Shown here one piece after another: positions 24,751 to 29,141 of a stretch of 29,141 nt of DNA. Both the position numbers and the translations under genes were made by a program. The DNA comes from Nitratiruptor sp. (lineage in GTDB: Bacteria > Campylobacterota > Campylobacteria > Campylobacterales > Nitratiruptoraceae). Location: assembly GCA_015494595.1 (NCBI GenBank), contig WGAX01000051.1, positions 1 through 29,141 on the forward strand, read 5' to 3'. Each line of letters begins with the position of its first letter. The first letter of the stretch is position 1. Below the pieces are notes generated by a model. It had not been told where the DNA came from, did not search any database, and worked only from the letters and a program-made list of their open reading frames with translations.

Positions 24751-26386
24751 TGCTTCCCTTTTTTTCTACTTTAATAGGCGCTTTAAAAAGTAGTGTTGGT
24801 GCACTATTTTTTTGAATAAGTTTGAGCCACTTCTTCTCTTCTCTATCACTCATCTGTTGTGATTGGGATTTTTGCCCCTTATTTGAGGGTTTTGGAGTAC
24901 TTTTTTGCTCTCTCTTTTTTTGCTGTTTTTGAGCCTTTTTTTGACTATTTTGCCGATTTTTCTGTTTTTGCTCTTTTTGCTGCTGCTTTTGTTTATCTTT
25001 TTTTTGTCGCTGCTGTTTTTTTTGCTGTTTCTTTTGCTGAAGCATCTTCTTAGCCAACTCCAGATTAAATCTTGTATCTTTATCCTCTCTAATACGCAGT
25101 GCCTTTTCATACATCTCAATAGCTTTTTTATAGTTTTGTAGCTGAAAATAGCTATTGCCAAGATTGTGCAGTTTTCTAAACTCCAACTCTTTATCACTGG
25201 TAGCTACCTTATTGTAATACTCTATCGCTTTTTTATACTTTTTGAGTTTATAGTAGGCATTTGCTGCATCATAGTAGCTCTGAGCAGAGTGTTTAAGTTT
25301 TATAACCTTTTCAAAATTTTGGGCTGCCTCTTTGTAGTTTTGACGCGCATAAGCATCCTTTGCCTCATCAATCACTTTAAAATCTAAAAGCCCAGCCTCT
25401 ACTTTTATAGCCAAAAATGCTACAAAAACAGAAGCAACCCTTCTAGATGGTAGATCAAAAAAACTCAAAAATAGAAAGAGAAGTGCCAATCCTACAAAAT
25501 AGGGATAAAATTCTACCTGATCTACTACTCTTTTTACTTTTGCACGCTTTTTTAATGTAACGCGTTGTAATAACTCCTCAATATCTTTTTGATCCAGTCT
25601 TGCCTGCCAAAATGCTCCACCACTAGCTTTTGCCAACTCTTTGATATAGGGATTTAACTTAGTAATAACAATATCACCCTTTCGATCCTTCACATACTCC
25701 CCACCCTCTTTGATTGGTGAACCCTTTGTGGTAGCTACTGCCAAAACAAAAACTTTTATATGATGATTTTTAGCAAAAGCAATCTCTTGGCTAAAATCCT
25801 TCTCGTCCCCTCCATCCGTAATAAGAAGCACATTTTTACTCCTTGCACTCTTAAGCAGCAAATTGGCACTCTTTAATGCTGCCATTATATTAGTGCCTTT
25901 CATAGAGAGTATTGAGGTATTAAGATGGCCTAGAAGATACTTTAGAGCCTCTTTATCATCTGTAATGGGAGAGACGATAAAAGCATCCTTTGCGAAGGCT
26001 ATAAGCCCTATAGAGAGATTTGATGCTTTTTGCAAAATCTCTTCAATCTTTTTTTTAGCAAATGTAATTCTATTAGGATAGTAATCAGTGGCTTTCATAG
26101 AGCGAGATATATCTAGGGCAATAACTAGCTCCCCTTGGTAACTTTGTAGCTCTACTACCCCTTTTTGATACACTGGCCTTGCCATTGCAGTAATCATAAA
26201 AAAGAGAGCCAAAAAAAGGAGGGTTATTCTGAGTTGCTTAGATAGTCCCTGCTCAATTTTAAGCTTTTGCAACACCTGAGCATCAAAGAGGCGATCTATT
26301 TGACTTTTGTTAGTTAAGATAAGATAGAGCAAAATAAAAGAGGGTATAAGCATTAAAGGGAAAAACTCAATAGCTAAAAATTTCAT
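24734..26386 (-). CDS. batB: BatB-BatC fusion: membrane VWA domain plus TPR repeats and Lys/Gln-rich tail
   Basis: From ATG 26386 this is 550 residues. Two membrane helices lie at about 7-25 and 53-68. A VWA domain (about 84-270) has the metal site D92-x-S94-x-S96 (LDISRSM) followed by a TPNR-like YYPNR. Further helices lie near 292-330. Three to four TPR repeats (about 340-450: YARQNYKEAAQNFEKVI, YYKLKKYKKAIEYYNKV, YFQLQNYKKAIEMYEKAL) are the BatC part. The tail (about 455-545) is dominated by Lys and Gln. BatB and BatC are separate genes in Bacteroides and Leptospira (from memory). The ATG forms TGATG with the batA stop; a TTG one codon upstream is the alternative start. Confidence 0.88.
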   Translation of the reverse strand: MKFLAIEFFPLMLIPSFILLYLILTNKSQIDRLFDAQVLQKLKIEQGLSKQLRITLLFLALFFMITAMARPVYQKGVVELQSYQGELVIALDISRSMKATDYYPNRITFAKKKIEEILQKASNLSIGLIAFAKDAFIVSPITDDKEALKYLLGHLNTSILSMKGTNIMAALKSANLLLKSARSKNVLLITDGGDEKDFSQEIAFAKNHHIKVFVLAVATTKGSPIKEGGEYVKDRKGDIVITKLNPYIKELAKASGGAFWQARLDQKDIEELLQRVTLKKRAKVKRVVDQVEFYPYFVGLALLFLFLSFFDLPSRRVASVFVAFLAIKVEAGLLDFKVIDEAKDAYARQNYKEAAQNFEKVIKLKHSAQSYYDAANAYYKLKKYKKAIEYYNKVATSDKELEFRKLHNLGNSYFQLQNYKKAIEMYEKALRIREDKDTRFNLELAKKMLQQKKQQKKQQRQKKDKQKQQQKEQKQKNRQNSQKKAQKQQKKREQKSTPKPSNKGQKSQSQQMSDREEKKWLKLIQKNSAPTLLFKAPIKVEKKGSNENPW

Positions 26387-27303
26387 CAAAAACCTCTCTT
26401 GCCATAGATGTAGATATAGCCCAAAAGAGCTAAAATACCTACAAAAAGAATATAGGAGTAGAGCTCATCTTTTTTCACAAACTCTCTTCCTCTAATCTCA
26501 CTTCTTTCAAGCTTATCAATAGTTGCATATACCTTTGCCAAATCTTTGGCACTCCTTGCAAAGAAAAATCTCCCTTGCGTTTGAGATGCAAGCCATTGCA
26601 AAAATCTTCCATCTACCATACTAGGATCGCCTATACCTATGGTATAGATTTTTACTTTGTGCTTTTTGGCTAGCTTCACTGCAACGGTTGGTGGAGTCTT
26701 GCTGGCTGTATCTATACCATCAGTAAGTAAAATAACGATTTTTGATTTGGCATTTGACTTTTTTACTAGATTAATACTCTCAATTAAAGCATCGCTTATA
26801 GCAGTCTTTTGTCCGGCAATTCCAATATCAAGATAGTCCAAAATCTTTGCAATTACCTCTTTATTAAAACTCAAAGGTGAGGCAATATAACTAAAGGAGC
26901 CAAAAATTACTATACCGATATTATCATTCTTTCGTTTTTTAATAAAATCTTTTACAAGTCTTTTGACCACATCAAATTTGCTCACAAATGGATGCTTTTT
27001 ATCAAAACCTCCCTCTTTCATGGAGCCGCTTGCATCAATTGCCAATACAATAGCATAGCCCTTATGTTTAATCGTTACACTTCGATCTATCCTTACAGGC
27101 CCAGCTAATGCCACAATCGTAGCAATAATAGCTACAGCCTTTAAAAATTCAGGCAAAAAGCTCTTTTTGTCTGCAGCTCTTTTTAAGATTGCAAGATGTG
27201 GAAAAATGAGAGCACTCTCTTTTGCGCGACACCTCATAAAGCAGATAATTACAATCACTATAAGCCAGAGCCATAAAGGTCTTTCAAAACTAAAATCACT
27301 CAT
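26386..27303 (-). CDS. batA: BatA: membrane-anchored VWA-domain protein
   Basis: This 305-residue protein has two N-terminal membrane helices (about 9-24 and 55-70), a cytoplasmic or periplasmic VWA domain (about 82-265) and a C-terminal helix (about 282-300). The metal-ion site is intact: AIDASGSM with D90, S92 and S94, then a later LTDGIDT aspartate. VWA proteins next to MoxR ATPases probably act as substrate or partner recognition modules, as with chelatase D subunits. ATG at 27303 overlaps the DUF4381-like gene by 8 bases, and its TGA overlaps the batB ATG. Confidence 0.88.
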   Translation of the reverse strand: MSDFSFERPLWLWLIVIVIICFMRCRAKESALIFPHLAILKRAADKKSFLPEFLKAVAIIATIVALAGPVRIDRSVTIKHKGYAIVLAIDASGSMKEGGFDKKHPFVSKFDVVKRLVKDFIKKRKNDNIGIVIFGSFSYIASPLSFNKEVIAKILDYLDIGIAGQKTAISDALIESINLVKKSNAKSKIVILLTDGIDTASKTPPTVAVKLAKKHKVKIYTIGIGDPSMVDGRFLQWLASQTQGRFFFARSAKDLAKVYATIDKLERSEIRGREFVKKDELYSYILFVGILALLGYIYIYGKRGF

Positions 27304-27676
27304 TATGCACCCGTAAAAAGAGTTTAATCTCCCTTTTTAACTCCTCATCCAAAGGATCTACCTCTTTTTTATACTTATATTTGGTAAGCTTTCTTACCAA
27401 CTCCTCATATAGCCTTGCACTACTCTCATCTTTGACTAAAAATCTTCCATACTTTGTGATCGCGTATGCCACTCTTTTAGGATTATCAAAAGGAAGAGCT
27501 CTTAGATACTTTAAAATCTGCTCTCTTTTATCTACCCTTTTTTTGCTAAAAAGGCGAATAAGATAAAAAAGCATCAATGCTATAAGAAGCGTGACAATAA
27601 CCATTACTGCCATATAGAGATAGAAACTATAATCCGGAATCTCTACCAACGGCTTAATATCGCGTAGCTTTTCCAT
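27296..27676 (-). CDS. DUF4381-like single-helix membrane protein of the MoxR/Bat operon
   Basis: From ATG 27676 this is 126 residues: a short N-terminal segment with IKPLVEIPDYSFYLY, one membrane helix (about 22-42), and a basic helical cytoplasmic domain containing ILKYLRALPFDNPKRVAYAI and FLVKDESSARLYEELVRKL. Layout and position between DUF58 and BatA match the DUF4381 family. Its biochemical role is unknown, and an adaptor role in the MoxR complex is inference. The ATG forms TGATG with the DUF58 stop; a GTG one codon upstream is the alternative start. Confidence 0.75.
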   Translation of the reverse strand: MEKLRDIKPLVEIPDYSFYLYMAVMVIVTLLIALMLFYLIRLFSKKRVDKREQILKYLRALPFDNPKRVAYAITKYGRFLVKDESSARLYEELVRKLTKYKYKKEVDPLDEELKREIKLFLRVHNE

Positions 27677-28509
27677 CACACTCTTCCAAAGAGTTTTAAC
27701 AGCTTAATAAAAGGCTCATCGTGGGTATAGATTTTGCTAAATCGCATCCCGCACTTTTTAAAATGCTCATACATTGCAGCATCATGCTTTTTAATCTCTC
27801 TCTTATAATTTTGCAGCGTTGTGCCCTCAAAATCTACAATGAAACTCTGCTTTGTCTGGGGATCAATAAGCTGCATATACCCCAAAGAGGTAGGCTCCTC
27901 TTCAAAACGATCCCTTACCACAATAGCTACTACTTCGTGTTTTTTTGCTAACACCTTAAAATCATACTCCCCAAAAAAGTCACTCACAATAAATATAAGC
28001 GATTTTCTTCTGATCTTAAAAAGCCTCTTTGTTAAAATCTCAAAATCTGCTCTTTTGCCTAAACTCACAAACCTCCCCACAGCTTCAGCGCACCTAGTTA
28101 CTGCACTTGTATGCTTGGTAGGACGAATGGAGCTATACTCTTTGTCTGCAAATAGAAAATAGCTAAAATTGTCTTGATTTTTTATGGCTGCAAAGCCAAG
28201 TATAGCCCCAATCTCTGCAGCAACTTCCTGTTTAAAGCGCTTTGTGCCAAAAAACATACTGCCATTGAGCATAAAAGCTACTACTACATTAAGCTCTCTC
28301 TCCTCTTTATAGAGTTTTACATAGGGCTTTTGCAGCTTTGCAGTAACAAGCCAGTCAATTTTTTTAATATCATCTCCTGGCTGATACTCTCTTAACTCCA
28401 CAAAATCAAATCCCTCACCTTTAAAAAGTGATGGATTATTGCCAGGGATTTCACTAAAGACCTGTTTTCTAGCTTTAATGACTAACTTTTTTATATTTTT
28501 ATCTATCAT
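27676..28509 (-). CDS. DUF58 protein with a degenerate VWA metal site
   Basis: This 277-residue protein carries the DUF58 signature: SLFKGEGFDFVELREYQPGD at about 27-46, then DIKKIDWLVTAKLQKPYVK and the EEREL that precedes the VWA-like core. At the position of the usual DxSxS metal motif the sequence reads M80-L-N82-G-S84-M, so the aspartate and first serine are gone. The later LIFIVSDFFGEYDF strand resembles the second VWA motif. DUF58 proteins accompany MoxR ATPases and are probably their partners. No membrane helix is evident. ATG at 28509 overlaps the MoxR stop as ATGA. Confidence 0.88.
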   Translation of the reverse strand: MIDKNIKKLVIKARKQVFSEIPGNNPSLFKGEGFDFVELREYQPGDDIKKIDWLVTAKLQKPYVKLYKEERELNVVVAFMLNGSMFFGTKRFKQEVAAEIGAILGFAAIKNQDNFSYFLFADKEYSSIRPTKHTSAVTRCAEAVGRFVSLGKRADFEILTKRLFKIRRKSLIFIVSDFFGEYDFKVLAKKHEVVAIVVRDRFEEEPTSLGYMQLIDPQTKQSFIVDFEGTTLQNYKREIKKHDAAMYEHFKKCGMRFSKIYTHDEPFIKLLKLFGRV

Positions 28510-29141
28510 GGAATTGGCACAGTTTCTAAGACTTTATCTATTAAAAAATCTGGCTTAATATCTTCTGCTTCCGCTTCATAGCTTAAAATGATTCTATGGC
28601 GTAAAACATCTTTGGCAATATAGGCAATCTCTAAGGGAGTAACATAATCTTTACCCCGCATAAAGGCTAACGCTTTAGAAGCTTTAAACATATCTATACT
28701 TGCTCTTGGACTTGCTCCAAAAGCAATATATGGAGCGATCTCAGCCAGATTGTATCTTTTTGGCTCACGGGTAGCAAAAATAAGGTCAATTATATACTCT
28801 TCTACCTCTTGATCGATATGCACCTTTTGGATCTGCTCTTTCACTCTTTCTATATCCTCTTTTACTGCTACTTTTTCAATTTTGCCAAAAGCGTTATTTG
28901 CCACACGCCTAGCAATCTCTAGCTCTTCCTCTTTAGTATTGTAGCCAACAATAAGCTTCATCATAAATCTATCAAGCTGCGCTTCTGGCAAATTATATGC
29001 CCCCTCTTGCTCTACAGGGTTTTGCGTAGCCATTACCAAAAAGGGGCGATCGATAAAAAATGTCTCATCACCAATAGTTACCTGCTTCTCTTGCATCACC
29101 TCTAAAAGAGCAGATTGTACCTTTGCAGGGGCTCTATTGAT
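28506..29141 (-). CDS. MoxR-family AAA+ ATPase, C-terminal part (cut by window edge)
   Basis: The frame is open to the right edge, giving 211 residues of the C-terminal part. It starts INRAPAKVQSALLEVMQE, which directly follows the Walker B motif in this family. Sensor 1 is in VMATQNPVEQEG, NLPEAQLDRFMMKL holds the arginine-finger region, and the sensor-2 helix GASPRASIDMFKASKALA sits in the lid. Walker A and the true start lie outside the window. MoxR ATPases act as chaperone-like engines for VWA-domain partners, here DUF58, BatA and BatB, which follow directly in a coupled operon. Confidence 0.93.
   Translation of the reverse strand: MNRAPAKVQSALLEVMQEKQVTIGDETFFIDRPFLVMATQNPVEQEGAYNLPEAQLDRFMMKLIVGYNTKEEELEIARRVANNAFGKIEKVAVKEDIERVKEQIQKVHIDQEVEEYIIDLIFATREPKRYNLAEIAPYIAFGASPRASIDMFKASKALAFMRGKDYVTPLEIAYIAKDVLRHRIILSYEAEAEDIKPDFLIDKVLETVPIP

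Noticed and set aside
24905..25053. Repeat-like tracts opposite the batB tail
   Set aside because: They come from Lys/Gln codon runs in the BatB tail, not from a DNA repeat family.
1..29141. tRNA, rRNA, CRISPR, insertion sequences or prophage genes
   Set aside because: No cloverleaf, spaced direct repeats, transposase or integrase pattern was seen by reading; subtle ones could be missed without computation.

Overview
The window is a chromosomal stretch of a member of the Campylobacterota (formerly Epsilonproteobacteria). Two gene neighbourhoods support this. The run lpxC-tsaB-thrB-ylxR-infB-rbfA-rimP and the run plsY-folB-hsrA/cosR-fdxB-ppx both match, from memory, the order around Cj0132-Cj0138 and Cj0353c-Cj0357c of Campylobacter jejuni. 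The moderate-to-low G+C, very tight packing with ATGA, TGATG and TAATG junctions, and many TTG starts are compatible with a free-living, possibly vent-type lineage such as Nitratiruptor or a relative. The genus is a guess; the phylum is not.

Layout. (1) Positions 1-500 form an AT-rich left edge on the minus strand. It holds the first codons of a membrane protein, a 75-residue two-helix membrane protein, and a coding-like frame with no usual start codon that abuts the end of the next gene. (2) From 478 to 15280 lies an unbroken minus-strand train. In transcription order it is nadA, nadC, a DHH phosphoesterase, an M23 peptidase, lpxC, tsaB, thrB, ylxR, infB, rbfA, rimP, ribD, ubiE/menG and a large NIT-PAS-GGDEF-EAL signalling protein. 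Almost every pair overlaps or abuts; the widest gaps are about 30-40 bases, and one of them (8858-8887) may hold an internal promoter. (3) From 15356 to 20194 the plus strand carries plsY-folB, an HsrA/CosR-type response regulator overlapping a histidine kinase gene, then fdxB-ppx/gppA. (4) bamA (minus) ends on ppx, sharing a TTAA that supplies both stop codons. tyrA (plus) is divergent from bamA. (5) From 23311 to the right edge, minus strand, lies a MoxR-Bat type operon: a MoxR ATPase (cut by the window end), a DUF58 protein, a DUF4381-like protein, BatA, a BatB-BatC fusion and BatD.

How the genes fit together. Region 2 mixes NAD synthesis (nadA, nadC), lipid A (lpxC), a cell-wall hydrolase, tRNA t6A modification (tsaB), threonine, translation initiation and ribosome maturation, riboflavin, menaquinone methylation and cyclic-di-GMP signalling. 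Region 3 covers phospholipid and folate synthesis plus a regulator thought essential in relatives, here with a possible cognate kinase. Region 5 is probably a single envelope-associated chaperone or stress complex.

Most genes are well-known housekeeping families and I see no clear new defence or mobile system. The points most worth a second look are the regulator-kinase pair, the start-less frame at the left edge, the terminator hairpin buried in the end of ppx, the DUF58 protein with a degenerate metal site, and the inverted-repeat promoters at 8864-8890 and 15313-15326. No tRNA, rRNA, CRISPR or insertion sequence was seen.
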